From the NCBI RefSeq assembly GCF_004153455.1, contig NZ_SDQE01000001.1, positions 558,001 through 622,000 of the forward strand: 64,000 nucleotides of DNA, written 5' to 3'. A program made the position numbers and the translations under genes. Positions 54,271-63,252 of this stretch are shown piece after piece. Origin of the DNA: Allopusillimonas ginsengisoli. Lineage in GTDB: Bacteria; Pseudomonadota; Gammaproteobacteria; Burkholderiales; Burkholderiaceae_B. Position 1 is the stretch's first letter. Each line of letters opens with the position of its first letter. The notes beneath the pieces are model-generated. The model was not told the origin of the DNA. It made no database searches and saw only the letters and a program-made list of their open reading frames with translations.

Positions 54271-54323
54271 TACTGACCGCTCCACAGTGTTTAAAATTTA
54301 CGGAAACCTATACAAGAGGCAGA

Positions 54324-55505
54324 TCACCCCAAGGGATTACTGGCTGACCTGCCCATCATGCGTCCCCATACTCGATAGTAGGCACGCATAATTTCGTCGT
54401 CCTGAGCCTTGATTCCCTCGTGCCGGGCGAACAGTCCCCACTTGGATGCTTCGCGGCGATGCGTTTCCGAAACGGTTTCAACAAAAATGACGTCTTCCGC
54501 CAGGTTTCTTCCTAACGGACCCCAAATCTCGTTGTGGTGCTTGACGCGCACCTTGCGGTCCTCCTCTGGCTCACCAAGAATTCCCAAGCCGCGCTGCTCA
54601 AGCAAGGTGATGCCTGGAGCGATAGGCGTAGTGGTATCTATACGGATCGCCGTGGCCCGGACCAGAATGGTTGTATTGGGAAAAAGATCAACCAAGCGCA
54701 ACTCGCCGGGCCCCAAACCAGGTAACAGGCATCCAGTTCGGCTTTCCCAGCCTTTGTAGTTGTCATACGAAACCTCCATCGGATCCAACGTTCCATGGCC
54801 GTTTTCGTGGATAGACCAGCTACGGTTGTGATAGCCGTCAGCAGCGATCGCGGTGGACCTATTCACGATGTGCCCCCATTCGTGATAGAGCTCCATGTTC
54901 GTTTCATGCCATTGCTTCCAATTGGCACTCATCGTGATCTGGTGATGATGGAAGACTTCCAGCGGCTTGGTTGTCATCACCTCTTCCAGGCAATCCATGA
55001 CATTTCCGACGTGCTGATCAAACTCATCCGCCTCGTCGTCGAGATTGATAAAGAGCATGCCAAACTTGTTATGGCATCGGACACGGCGAAGCCCTTGCTC
55101 GCCTTTGCACACGCCAGACTGGGCATAGCCATCTTCGCGAGTGATCTCAATGCATCGCCCTTGATCGTTGAACGTCCACAGATGGAAAAAGCAGGTCAGG
55201 TTTTTGGCGTTGCCGCGAACATCCGTCACCAGCTTGGACCCACGATGCGGACAGGCGTTGACAAAGGCACGTATGCTGCCATCCTCGCCCCGAATAAGAA
55301 AAACGGGAATGCCTGCGTGATTCAGTGCGCGATAGTCACCAATATGAGGGATTTCGCTTTCATGACAGGCAAACTTCCAAGTCTTTGCGAAAATGTTCTG
55401 CAGTTCGTCTTCAAATACCTGCTGCGATGTGTAAATATCGACATCAACATAATGATCATCGGGGAGGTCTGGACGAGCAAACCACTGCTGGGAAGATCTG
55501 GACAT
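54324..55505 (-). CDS. Aromatic ring-hydroxylating dioxygenase, alpha (Rieske) subunit
   Basis: Catalytic subunit, 393 residues. Rieske [2Fe-2S] ligands: C85 and H87 (NACPHRGSKL), C105 and H108 (CFFHLWTF). The mononuclear iron region reads NMELYHEWGHI with H208 and H212. The usual pattern has an Asp three residues before the first His and four residues between the His pair (H-x4-H); here there is Glu205 and H-x3-H, a noteworthy variant. The third ligand and bridging acid are probably in LAEDVIFVETVSE near residue 345. It is first of the operon after the iclR-type gene. The substrate is not deducible beyond an aromatic acid (inference from transporters). Confidence 0.9.
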   Translation of the reverse strand: MSRSSQQWFARPDLPDDHYVDVDIYTSQQVFEDELQNIFAKTWKFACHESEIPHIGDYRALNHAGIPVFLIRGEDGSIRAFVNACPHRGSKLVTDVRGNAKNLTCFFHLWTFNDQGRCIEITREDGYAQSGVCKGEQGLRRVRCHNKFGMLFINLDDEADEFDQHVGNVMDCLEEVMTTKPLEVFHHHQITMSANWKQWHETNMELYHEWGHIVNRSTAIAADGYHNRSWSIHENGHGTLDPMEVSYDNYKGWESRTGCLLPGLGPGELRLVDLFPNTTILVRATAIRIDTTTPIAPGITLLEQRGLGILGEPEEDRKVRVKHHNEIWGPLGRNLAEDVIFVETVSETHRREASKWGLFARHEGIKAQDDEIMRAYYRVWGRMMGRSASNPLG

Positions 55506-55545
55506 TCTAAATTTCCTTCAAATAAGTGCGGGTATTGATGAGGTA

Positions 55546-56343
55546 TCAAAAGAGCCAGTCGTGAAGCAGCTTGAGCGAACCCGATGCGGTTTGAATGCTC
55601 TTCACACAGCGCAGCATTTCCTGGATCAAGACTTCCTCCCGCGCAGCGTTCAACGATGCGCTGTCCACAGTCAATGTGATGCAGCCCACGGTTTTACCGA
55701 GCACCGCGACCGGATACCCAAACGCAGAGACGCCGTCATAGGCTTCATTCTTGGAAACGCAATAGTGCTGCGTTCGAATTGCCTGAATCTCAGCTGCCAT
55801 TTCGTCATGCGTGGTAATGGTGGAAGGCGTGTGCGCCTGGTATGGCTCCTGACCGATCAGATCGGCCCAATTCTTTTCTGGAATCGTGGAGAGCAGCAGC
55901 TTTCCAGATGCTGATCCGTGCGTCGGACTCCTCAGCCATGTCTGGTAGTTGGGCGCCAAGAGCCGTTGACCAATCACAAAATCCTGTACCAGGCGCTCAT
56001 GCCCAATAAACAGCACAAATGCCGACGTTTCGCCCGTTCGCTCACGCAACTCTTCAATCGCCGGCCTGCACGCCAGCCTCACCTGGGTGATAGGGTGCTG
56101 GAAGCTCAAAGGCGCCAAGACTTGGGGCGCCGCCAGATAACGCTTGCCCCCAGGCTCCCGGACGACATGGCCCAGTTCAGTCAGTGTTCCCAACAGTCGA
56201 TGCACGGTGCTGGGCCCCAGCCCTAGTTCGTGCGCGAGCTCGGCCAGACTCAGCGGGCCCGGCGCGTCCAACAAGGTACGAATGATCAGGAGACCTCGCT
56301 CCAGGGAGCCGACTGCACCCTCTTTTTTATTTTGCTCTGACAT
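55546..56343 (-). CDS. IclR-family transcriptional regulator
   Basis: 265 residues from the ATG at 56343, which has AGGGA close upstream; an ATG at 56361 is possible but lacks a ribosome binding site. N-terminal winged helix: LERGLLIIRTLLDAPGPLSL, then ELAHELGLGPSTVHRLLGTL, TELGHVVREPGGKRYLAAP. The C-terminal effector domain carries THGSASGKLLLSTIPE and TVGCITLTVDSASL. IclR proteins often control aromatic-acid catabolism and sit beside their target operons. It lies 40 bases before the dioxygenase alpha gene on the same strand and may regulate it by binding near its own promoter (56367). Confidence 0.93.
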   Translation of the reverse strand: MSEQNKKEGAVGSLERGLLIIRTLLDAPGPLSLAELAHELGLGPSTVHRLLGTLTELGHVVREPGGKRYLAAPQVLAPLSFQHPITQVRLACRPAIEELRERTGETSAFVLFIGHERLVQDFVIGQRLLAPNYQTWLRSPTHGSASGKLLLSTIPEKNWADLIGQEPYQAHTPSTITTHDEMAAEIQAIRTQHYCVSKNEAYDGVSAFGYPVAVLGKTVGCITLTVDSASLNAAREEVLIQEMLRCVKSIQTASGSLKLLHDWLF

Positions 56344-56366
56344 TTTTCCCTGAAATTCCATATACC

Positions 56367-56380
56367 GGAATATTTATTCC
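56367..56380. promoter_or_regulatory. Possible IclR-type operator at the regulator's own promoter
   Basis: Inverted repeat GGAATA-TT-TATTCC (56367-56380) lies just upstream of the iclR-type start codon, and TTCC (56356-56359) pairs with the GGAA at 56367-56370 across 7 bases. IclR family operators are often short AT-rich palindromes overlapping the promoter. Weak support only. Confidence 0.35.
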
Positions 56381-56546
56381 ATTAGTTTGAAAAATTATGC
56401 CGCTTTTATGGCGGTTAGCCATATACGGATTAACCCTAGTTGGTGTAACCCACCCTGGCATTTGCTTGTCTTTCTAGCTGGCGAACCGCTATTTACTTAT
56501 GGAGAGGGAGGATGGCGGTAAGCGGCAAACAGCCGCGCCAACGCAG

Positions 56547-56580
56547 CGCGCCCAGCAAGCTGGCTAAGCCGCTGGGCGCG
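56547..56580. repeat. Perfect 10-bp inverted repeat (GC-rich hairpin)
   Basis: CGCGCCCAGC (56547-56556) and GCTGGGCGCG (56571-56580) with a 14-base loop form a strong hairpin. It lies in the gap between the IclR gene and the small membrane protein gene, and would be downstream of the latter on the minus strand. No U-tract is present. It may act as a terminator with Rho or as an RNA-stabilising structure. Confidence 0.5.
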
Positions 56581-56637
56581 AAACACGTGAATAAGAGGGA
56601 GGACCGATCGATTCCGGAAAACGTGGGGATTATGTGC

Positions 56638-56949
56638 TCAAGCGAGTCCACCCACCTGGTGATAACACAGACATAACACACCACCCGCCATCAAGGCGCT
56701 CGCGTAGCCGGCGTCCCTGGCAACCAGGCGGCCAGCATCCAGATAGTTATACAGCGTCTTCATGGCCGCTGCGGCGAAGAGGCTCAACAACACGATCATC
56801 CCTCCTTCTGGAAGAAGAAACGCAGCAATCGCCACACCGGCGAGAAAATGACCTAAGGCTTGCAAGATAGAAACTCCAGCAACGCCAGCCATGCGGTGAC
56901 ATGTACTGCCCTGAGCCTGTCTGGCAAACCCATCCGTGTGAACACTCAT
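56638..56949 (-). CDS. Small uncharacterised membrane protein
   Basis: 103 residues, no family recognised. It has a strong ribosome binding site (GGGAGG, eight bases before the ATG), which argues that it is real. The protein has a short polar N-terminus with two His (SVHTDGFARQAQGSTCHRM), then two or three hydrophobic stretches: GVSILQALGHFLAGVAIAAF, then LLPEGGMIVLLSLFAAAAMK and YASALMAGGVLCLCYHQVGG. It is transcribed away from rfaH and toward the IclR gene. No partner or role can be suggested. Confidence 0.5.
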   Translation of the reverse strand: MSVHTDGFARQAQGSTCHRMAGVAGVSILQALGHFLAGVAIAAFLLPEGGMIVLLSLFAAAAMKTLYNYLDAGRLVARDAGYASALMAGGVLCLCYHQVGGLA

Positions 56950-57303
56950 CGCCTCAGCCTCCCGACCTGTTTTTTGTTTCTTATTGTTTCAAACGTACAG
57001 CGGTTTCACCAAAAACGCTAGGGGCTGGATGGCGTACGACCATCAACATATGGCGGCGCATAAAGTCATCTATTGGACGGCCATTTCCCGCATACGTTTG
57101 CGACGATCAACGCCCCACCCTCCGCCTTTTTCCTCATTTACGTACAGTCGACTTTGGTATAGCCATATAGCTTTTTCGTCTTAGCGTCGGGGTTGCGCAT
57201 CTTATAATGTCATCAAATCTGGGGAGAATAATGCCGCCTGCTGGCCATGCTTGGTCGGGGGCTACTTATCCGACAGCAAACCAAAAACATAGGGGCGTCG
57301 ATC

Positions 57304-57876
57304 ATGCCAGTCAGTTTGAAAAGGCGACCTCAACTCGCGGAATCTGCCGACCAACAATCCCACGAGGGGATAGCCCACGACCAACAGCCGCAGCCTTGGT
57401 ACCTGGCTTATACCCGACCGCGGCAAGAAAGCATCGCGCTTGCCAACCTGCAGGCTCAGGGCTTCAATGTCTATCTGCCCATGTATAAAACCTATAAAAA
57501 ACAAGAGCTTGGATATGAACCCATGTTTCCCCGGTACATTTTCCTGCAGCCTTGCAGCCCCAATCAATCTCTCGCGACCGTACGTTCTACACGAGGCGTC
57601 ACGAACCTGATCAGGTTCGGCATTGAGATCGCCACCGTGCGGCTCACCATGCTCGATGCCATACGCGCACTCGAGCGACGACGCAACGAAACCCCTGAAA
57701 CCGAGCTCTCCACCTTGCGCCCAGGACGCCGCGCCCGTGTGTGTGACAGCCCGTTTAGCGGCCTGGAAGGCCTTATCTCCGCCGTGTCGTCCAAGCGCGT
57801 GACGCTGCTGCTCGAAATACTGGGGCAACAACGCGAACTGAAAATATCCCCCAGCAAGCTGGAAGCTCTGGACTGA
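57304..57876 (+). CDS. rfaH: RfaH-type transcription antitermination protein (NusG paralogue)
   Basis: 190 residues from the ATG at 57304; an in-frame extension to 57247 lacks similarity. The NGN domain begins PWYLAYTRPRQESIALANLQ and continues AQGFNVYLPMYKTYKKQELG and FPRYIFLQPCSPNQSLATVR, the classical RfaH/NusG core. The C-terminal KOW-like domain has LRPGRRARVCDSPFSGLEGL. It is longer than E. coli RfaH (162) by an N-terminal tail of about 35 residues. It precedes a capsule locus whose leader carries an ops-like element, so it should be the antiterminator for that locus. Confidence 0.9.
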   Translation: MPVSLKRRPQLAESADQQSHEGIAHDQQPQPWYLAYTRPRQESIALANLQAQGFNVYLPMYKTYKKQELGYEPMFPRYIFLQPCSPNQSLATVRSTRGVTNLIRFGIEIATVRLTMLDAIRALERRRNETPETELSTLRPGRRARVCDSPFSGLEGLISAVSSKRVTLLLEILGQQRELKISPSKLEALD

Positions 57877-58143
57877 TCTGAGGATCTCTACCGCCATGCG
57901 GCCTAATAACAACGGACAATTGATACGAATAGAAATACAAATTATTCGCATTCCCTTAAACTGACAGTGTCATCGTAGTAATATTACAACGCCAATTCAA
58001 TACCAGATGTGAGCAACATGGGTACTGGCCTTGTTTTAGCAATACGCAGTAACATTCGAGTGCCACTGACACCAATCCGTCATTCAGGAATGCGCTAATA
58101 CAGCGTTGGAAGCGTTTACGCCCATAAACCTATCGGCCTAGTG
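57877..58143 (+). other. Non-coding part of the rfaH-wza gap
   Basis: The full gap between rfaH and wza is 394 bases. In this part I see no gene. It is AT-rich around 57920-57990, with a weak promoter-like TTGATA (57920-57925) followed by ATTATT-type sequence. It probably holds the capsule promoter and the start of the untranslated leader; precise elements cannot be assigned. Confidence 0.4.
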
Positions 58144-58183
58144 TTTTCGCCTAATTTCGGGCGAAAATGCTGCGGTAGCCTGC
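58144..58183 (+). promoter_or_regulatory. Leader hairpin and ops-like element (RfaH recruitment site)
   Basis: A perfect 8-bp stem TTTTCGCC (58144-58151) with GGCGAAAA (58160-58167) is followed at 58172-58183 by GCGGTAGCCTGC. The E. coli ops element is GGCGGTAGCGTGC; eleven of the last twelve positions agree here. ops pauses RNA polymerase and loads RfaH. The site is untranslated, about 90 bases before the wza start, with rfaH just upstream, exactly where JUMPstart/ops elements occur before capsule and O-antigen operons. Confidence 0.75.
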
Positions 58184-58270
58184 GCGCTTGTTTATCATGA
58201 AGCTCGCTTTCCAAGAATAATGCCCGGGTTTTACGCCTGTTTTCGGCAAATCAACCATCAAAAAGACCAA

Positions 58271-59428
58271 ATGACAGCATCGACCTTGCCCGAATCCCGT
58301 CTTTCGCAGCGCATTGTGCGCATAAGTGTAATTTCTGTAACGGCTGCTTTGCTCTCCGCCTGCGCGTTGTCGCCCGGGATGCATATGGGAAGCCCCCAGA
58401 ATGTGCAAAGCAAGCTTGATGAGCAGGGAGATGAAGCGCCTCCGGGGGTGCTGATTAATATTACGCCGCAATTGTTGAAGCAACAGCGGGCGGCGATGGC
58501 AACGGACATCAGTCCCGATGTGAGGGCACTATTCGGCACGCCATCGCCTTATACGATTGGGCCTGGCGACATACTTAATATTGTGGTGTGGGATCATCCG
58601 GAACTGGCATTGATGCCCATCACCTCCACCCGAGTGCAAGGGTCACCTAGCCAGGCGGATATTGGTAACGGCTATAACGTCAACGCGAACGGGCAAATTC
58701 AGTTCCCGTATGTGGGCGCCTTCAACGTGCAGGGCATGACCGAACTCGAAGTCCGCAACGCCTTGACCAAAAAACTGGCCTCTTACGTTAAAGATCCGCA
58801 AATTACGGTTCGGGTGCAGTCCTATCGTAATCGGCGTGTCTATGTAGATGGCGAGGTTCGCACCCCAGGGCTGCAAGTCATGGATGATCTACCGATGACG
58901 TTGCCCGAAGCACTGAACCGCGCAGGGGGTTTTACCAAAGAAGCAGATCGCTCGACGATTATTCTTACTCGCAAAGACAAATCCATGCGGGTCGACTTTC
59001 CAACGCTCATGCGCTTGGGTATCAACCCCAACAAGATCATGTTGGCCAATGAAGACATGATTCGCGTGCGTAGCAGTGAAGAGAATAAGGTTTTTGTGAT
59101 GGGTGAAGTGCTGGATGCTCGCACGCAACCTATGCTTGATGGCGACTGGACGCTGGCCGACGCATTGGGCGCCGCAGGCGGTCCTAATCCCCTTACAGCT
59201 CACGCCAATCAAATCTATGTCATCCGGAAAGGAAATAATGACGACGCAGAGATTTATCACCTGGATGCAACCAAGCCAACGGCTTTTGTGCTTGCTAACG
59301 GATTTCAGTTGAAATCGGATGACTTGGTTTATGTTGATCCAGCGAGTGTAGTTAGGTGGCAGCGTGTGATTAGCAATATTTTGCCTAGTTATGCGGCGGT
59401 GACTGCGACTAGAAACGCGACACGCTAA
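58271..59428 (+). CDS. wza: Wza-type outer-membrane polysaccharide export lipoprotein
   Basis: Forms the octameric exit channel for capsular polysaccharide. From the ATG at 58271 it has 385 residues and a lipoprotein signal: VRISVISVTAALLSACALSP with the lipobox LSAC (Cys about residue 28). A start at 58220 would bury this signal. The Poly_export domain shows PYTIGPGDILNIVVWDHPEL. Two SLBB domains follow (RRVYVDGEVRTPGLQVMDDL, then KVFVMGEVLDARTQPMLDGD). The C-terminal amphipathic helix VRWQRVISNILPSYAAVTAT crosses the outer membrane. Base composition is still near the chromosomal average. Confidence 0.94.
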   Translation: MTASTLPESRLSQRIVRISVISVTAALLSACALSPGMHMGSPQNVQSKLDEQGDEAPPGVLINITPQLLKQQRAAMATDISPDVRALFGTPSPYTIGPGDILNIVVWDHPELALMPITSTRVQGSPSQADIGNGYNVNANGQIQFPYVGAFNVQGMTELEVRNALTKKLASYVKDPQITVRVQSYRNRRVYVDGEVRTPGLQVMDDLPMTLPEALNRAGGFTKEADRSTIILTRKDKSMRVDFPTLMRLGINPNKIMLANEDMIRVRSSEENKVFVMGEVLDARTQPMLDGDWTLADALGAAGGPNPLTAHANQIYVIRKGNNDDAEIYHLDATKPTAFVLANGFQLKSDDLVYVDPASVVRWQRVISNILPSYAAVTATRNATR

Positions 59429-59690
59429 CTCCAATAGAAAAAACTTGAGATTTAATGTGTAAGCATGCTTGTAAAAACTCAGTAATATAACGATATTAGA
59501 ATTATTACTATTGAATTAAAAATAAAAAATTTACTTAAATAAAATTGTACATTAAGACAAGACAGCATAGCTGAATTTTGATTCTCCTCCAAGCACCGAT
59601 CAAACTCTCATTAGATCAATCCAAAAATTGATTACGAACAGCTCTTTTGTGCTCGTTATTTGACATAAAGTATAAATCCGAATTTTCCTA

Positions 59691-61916
59691 ATGAATAGCG
59701 AAATAAATACTATATCCCCCTTGGTCTCTATACAAGACGAACATACGATCAATTTTTTTCGAATAATTGACATAATATTAGAACAAAAATGGCTAATTTC
59801 TGGAATTGGACTACTAGTCCTATGCATAGCTGCAAGCTATGCATTTATTAGTCAGCCAATATACCAAGCAAATATGCTAATACAAGTAGAAACGAACTCT
59901 AATAACACTGCCAGTAGCTTAGGCGAAATGGCTGTGCTATTTGATGTTCAATCCCCCGCATCGGCGGAGATGGAAATTTTGAGATCTAGGTACGTTATAG
60001 GGAAAGCTGCAGACGATTTAGCTCTATACACATACGCTAGACCAGATTATTTGCCAATTATTGGAGAGTGGCTGGCAAAACGAGCAACATCTCTATCAGA
60101 TCCTGGCTTTTTATGGTTTGACGGTTACGTAACAGGAACAGAATCAATCGCAGTTGAACAGCTAGACGTATCCGAAGCTCTAAAGGGCAAAGAACTATTA
60201 CTCGTAGTTACTGACGACGGTTATCGCCTAAGCGGGCCAGACTCGACTCCAATCGCAAACGGCAAAGTCGGAATAATTAATACCTTCAATTTCGAAGATG
60301 GGAATGGAAAGTTATTAATTAAAAATATTAATGCTAAGCCCGGAGCTCGTTTTCTTTTAAAAAGCTTTTCACGCTTGAAGACCATAACAGATCTTCAAAC
60401 ACAATTGAATATTGGGGAGAAAGGAAAGCAATCAGGCATAATAGCTGTCACTTTAAAAGGACCAGACCCAAGTAGAACATCAGAAATACTCAATTCAATT
60501 GGTCAGGCATATGTGCAGCAAAATATCGAGCGCAAGGCTGCTGAAGCAGAAAAAACATTATCGTTTCTTGATGATTTTCTTCCTCAATTACGACAACAGA
60601 TGAGTATCTCTGAAGAGAAATATACAGAATTTAGAGATGCGCATGGAACATTCAATTTAGGATCGGAGGGCGAATTATCGTTGCAAGCTTCAGCCAACTT
60701 GCAAACTAAACTGCTGGAGTTAGAACAAAAGCGACGAGAATTAATGCCAAGATTCCAACCTAATCATCCTGCAATTAGAACAATTGATAATCAAATCGTT
60801 GCCATTCAAGATGAACTTCAGAAAATAGAAAAAAATGTTAAAAAAATGCCTGACATCGAGCAGCAGCTACTGAGCTTAATGCGAAATGTAAAAGTCAATA
60901 GCGAAATGTATGTTAATTTATTAAATAGTGCGCAACAACTTCGACTTGTAAAAGAAGGCAAGGTGGGCAATGTCCGTGTGATTGATACGGCTGCAAAACC
61001 TGAAGTCCCTGTCAAGCCTAATCGCCTTCTAATAATTGCGTTGGGTGCTTTCTTCGGTCTACTCGCAGGAGTATGCACTGCAATCGTTCGTGCTTGGTTA
61101 AATCCAGGGGTAAAAGACCCTGCTGAAATTGAATCAGCTTTAGGCATGCACGTATTCGCCACTGTCCCGCATTCCTCGTCTCAAGCAAAATTTCATCAGC
61201 TCGCTAAGATGAAAGAACCAGGCAACCACGTCCTCGCGACAAAAGAACCGCAAGACCCTGCAATAGAGAGTCTGCGAAGTTTAAGAACAGCACTCCAATT
61301 CGCACTGTTAGAGGCAAAAAACAACCTTATCCTCTTGAGCGGCCCGACCCCGGGAATAGGAAAATCCTTCACAAGTATGAATTTCGCTGCAGTGCTTGGC
61401 GCAGGGGGTAAGCGGGTGATGCTCGTAGACGCCGATATGCGAAAAGGCTATTTGAATCAATACGTCGGCTTGCCACGTCAACATGGCTTAAGCGAACTAA
61501 TCAGCGGCACAATCACATTAGAACAAGCTACACATAAAAATGTAATAGCAAATGTAGATGTAATAACTACGGGCGTACTTCCCCCAAACCCTACTGAGCT
61601 GTTACTTTCTAGCACGACGAAAACGTTATTGGAAAAACTTTCGGACCTTTATGATTATGTACTAATCGATACTAGCCCCATACTTCCTGTAGCTGATGCT
61701 TTAGTACTAACACCTTTTGCAGGCACAATATTTTTGTTAGCCAGAGCTAACGTATCCACCATTGGCGAACTTGAAGAATCTATAAAACGCATTAAACAGA
61801 CAGGAAAACAAGTCAAAGGAATCATATTTAACGATCTAGTTCCTACTACACTTCGATACGGCTCTCGTAATGGTGGTTATAAATATATGAATTATAATTA
61901 CAAATCTGAATCCTAA
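59691..61916 (+). CDS. wzc: Wzc-type polysaccharide co-polymerase / tyrosine autokinase
   Basis: 741 residues. An N-terminal Wzz domain with two membrane helices (QKWLISGIGLLVLCIAASYA near residue 35; LIIALGAFFGLLAGVCTAIV near 450) encloses a periplasmic coiled coil. The cytoplasmic BY-kinase domain has Walker A SGPTPGIGKSFTSMNFAAVL, Walker A' MLVDADMRKGYLNQY and Walker B YVLIDTSPILP. The C-terminus ends in a tyrosine cluster (RYGSRNGGYKYMNYNYKSES, five Tyr) for autophosphorylation. No wzb phosphatase gene lies between wza and wzc. The gene is markedly AT-rich compared with wza, and the 262-base gap before it is very AT-rich and without a gene, suggesting a transfer boundary near 59430. Confidence 0.95.
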   Translation: MNSEINTISPLVSIQDEHTINFFRIIDIILEQKWLISGIGLLVLCIAASYAFISQPIYQANMLIQVETNSNNTASSLGEMAVLFDVQSPASAEMEILRSRYVIGKAADDLALYTYARPDYLPIIGEWLAKRATSLSDPGFLWFDGYVTGTESIAVEQLDVSEALKGKELLLVVTDDGYRLSGPDSTPIANGKVGIINTFNFEDGNGKLLIKNINAKPGARFLLKSFSRLKTITDLQTQLNIGEKGKQSGIIAVTLKGPDPSRTSEILNSIGQAYVQQNIERKAAEAEKTLSFLDDFLPQLRQQMSISEEKYTEFRDAHGTFNLGSEGELSLQASANLQTKLLELEQKRRELMPRFQPNHPAIRTIDNQIVAIQDELQKIEKNVKKMPDIEQQLLSLMRNVKVNSEMYVNLLNSAQQLRLVKEGKVGNVRVIDTAAKPEVPVKPNRLLIIALGAFFGLLAGVCTAIVRAWLNPGVKDPAEIESALGMHVFATVPHSSSQAKFHQLAKMKEPGNHVLATKEPQDPAIESLRSLRTALQFALLEAKNNLILLSGPTPGIGKSFTSMNFAAVLGAGGKRVMLVDADMRKGYLNQYVGLPRQHGLSELISGTITLEQATHKNVIANVDVITTGVLPPNPTELLLSSTTKTLLEKLSDLYDYVLIDTSPILPVADALVLTPFAGTIFLLARANVSTIGELEESIKRIKQTGKQVKGIIFNDLVPTTLRYGSRNGGYKYMNYNYKSES

Positions 61917-62001
61917 GCAGTGCAATGTTTATATATGCATCTCCGAAATTTATAATAACGTCAGCCGTCCTTAATGCTTTAGCTATCCATTCCGCGACTT
62001 C

Positions 62002-63201
62002 ATGTATTTAATATCTTTCGCCACATATGTTGCAATTCTCTTCATGCATATTAAATACGGGCGAGAAATGTTATTTCTATGGCTTGCCATTTCATTCAAT
62101 TTCTATATACCAATATACATTGATGCCCAAACAGCAACCGGATCCACACACGCTATAGAATACGCTTTATTTTTTTCAGCTGTATTCAACGCGAGCTACA
62201 TTGTGTTTTTTGCGATTATTTACTCTGTTACGCACTCAAAAAAAACGATTACGCCTATTTCTGAAAACCTAAGAGATGAAACTAGGACTCATAATGCAAT
62301 CTCAGCTATTTTTCTCATTACTACCGTCATAGCCTTAATTAGCATATATGCAACTAAAGGAACGGTCTTTAATGCAGGATGGCGCGAATCGAAAAATATT
62401 CCATTTTATTTACCACTTATATACATTTATTATTTTTCAGCGATTTCAATTTTTTCCTCAGTAATAATTTACAAAAAATATATTAATGCAATAATTCTAT
62501 TTTTACTTTCTGTCGGGTTCGTATTAGCATTTAAATCGCGCAGTTTAATGCTACCAATTATATTCCCGTTTATATTCTACTATATATTTATACGAAAATC
62601 ATATATAAAGTTCGCGGTTTATATAGTTTTATTTTTAGCATTGTTTTTTACTCTTCAGCAGCTACGCTACGTAGGCATTGATGATTTCTCGATCGAAACA
62701 TCGACAACAAACATTATAAATATGATTTCCTCCGGTGAGGGCGAGCTATCACTAATAGATTCATTCTATTACCTTATCGACCATGGAAATGATGTGGTCG
62801 GCTTCGGTGAAGGGTGGACAATTTCAAGAATTATTTTCTTCTATCTTCCCACGGGATTTCTAGGAATTAAGCCTCCGGACTTTTCATACGAAGTCTGGAA
62901 TTCTTATACAGGCATATACAACGTCGGAGGAAGTATGCATCCGACCATGTATGGAATGTTTTATGGAAATTTCAAATCAGCAGGAAGTTTTGCCTCGATA
63001 TTTATAGCTTGTTTTTACTTGATCTACTTCAAGGCAAAGCAACGATTTGGAATAAGTAGTCTCTATCTACTATCTTCATTTTTAAGTGCGTCGATACTAG
63101 TGGCTAGAGGAAGTATCTATAATGGTTTCGTAGTCTTTATGACGGGCATACTACTATTGGCCATCGTCCGACTGTACGTGAGATTTACATCCCTAAAATG
63201 A
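62002..63201 (+). CDS. wzy: Wzy-type O-antigen/capsule repeat-unit polymerase
   Basis: 399-residue, very hydrophobic protein with about 10-12 membrane segments and a large periplasmic loop (about residues 225-310, containing DHGNDVVGFGEGWTISRIIF). These are the features of oligosaccharide repeat unit polymerases, which are too divergent for a firm match by eye. It is AT-rich, transcribed like wzc, and followed by a flippase-like gene, which fits a Wzx/Wzy-dependent pathway. It starts 85 bases after wzc, with no strong ribosome binding site visible. An alternative is another polytopic capsule protein. Confidence 0.75.
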   Translation: MYLISFATYVAILFMHIKYGREMLFLWLAISFNFYIPIYIDAQTATGSTHAIEYALFFSAVFNASYIVFFAIIYSVTHSKKTITPISENLRDETRTHNAISAIFLITTVIALISIYATKGTVFNAGWRESKNIPFYLPLIYIYYFSAISIFSSVIIYKKYINAIILFLLSVGFVLAFKSRSLMLPIIFPFIFYYIFIRKSYIKFAVYIVLFLALFFTLQQLRYVGIDDFSIETSTTNIINMISSGEGELSLIDSFYYLIDHGNDVVGFGEGWTISRIIFFYLPTGFLGIKPPDFSYEVWNSYTGIYNVGGSMHPTMYGMFYGNFKSAGSFASIFIACFYLIYFKAKQRFGISSLYLLSSFLSASILVARGSIYNGFVVFMTGILLLAIVRLYVRFTSLK

Positions 63202-63252
63202 TCTCACTTATGAGAAAAGAGAATTCTTGAGCACGCATCTATAATTATTCAA

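Noticed and set aside
56493-56684. A 63-codon minus-strand frame near the GC-rich hairpin
   Set aside because: It overlaps the better supported small membrane protein in another frame, and has no ribosome binding site or similarity.
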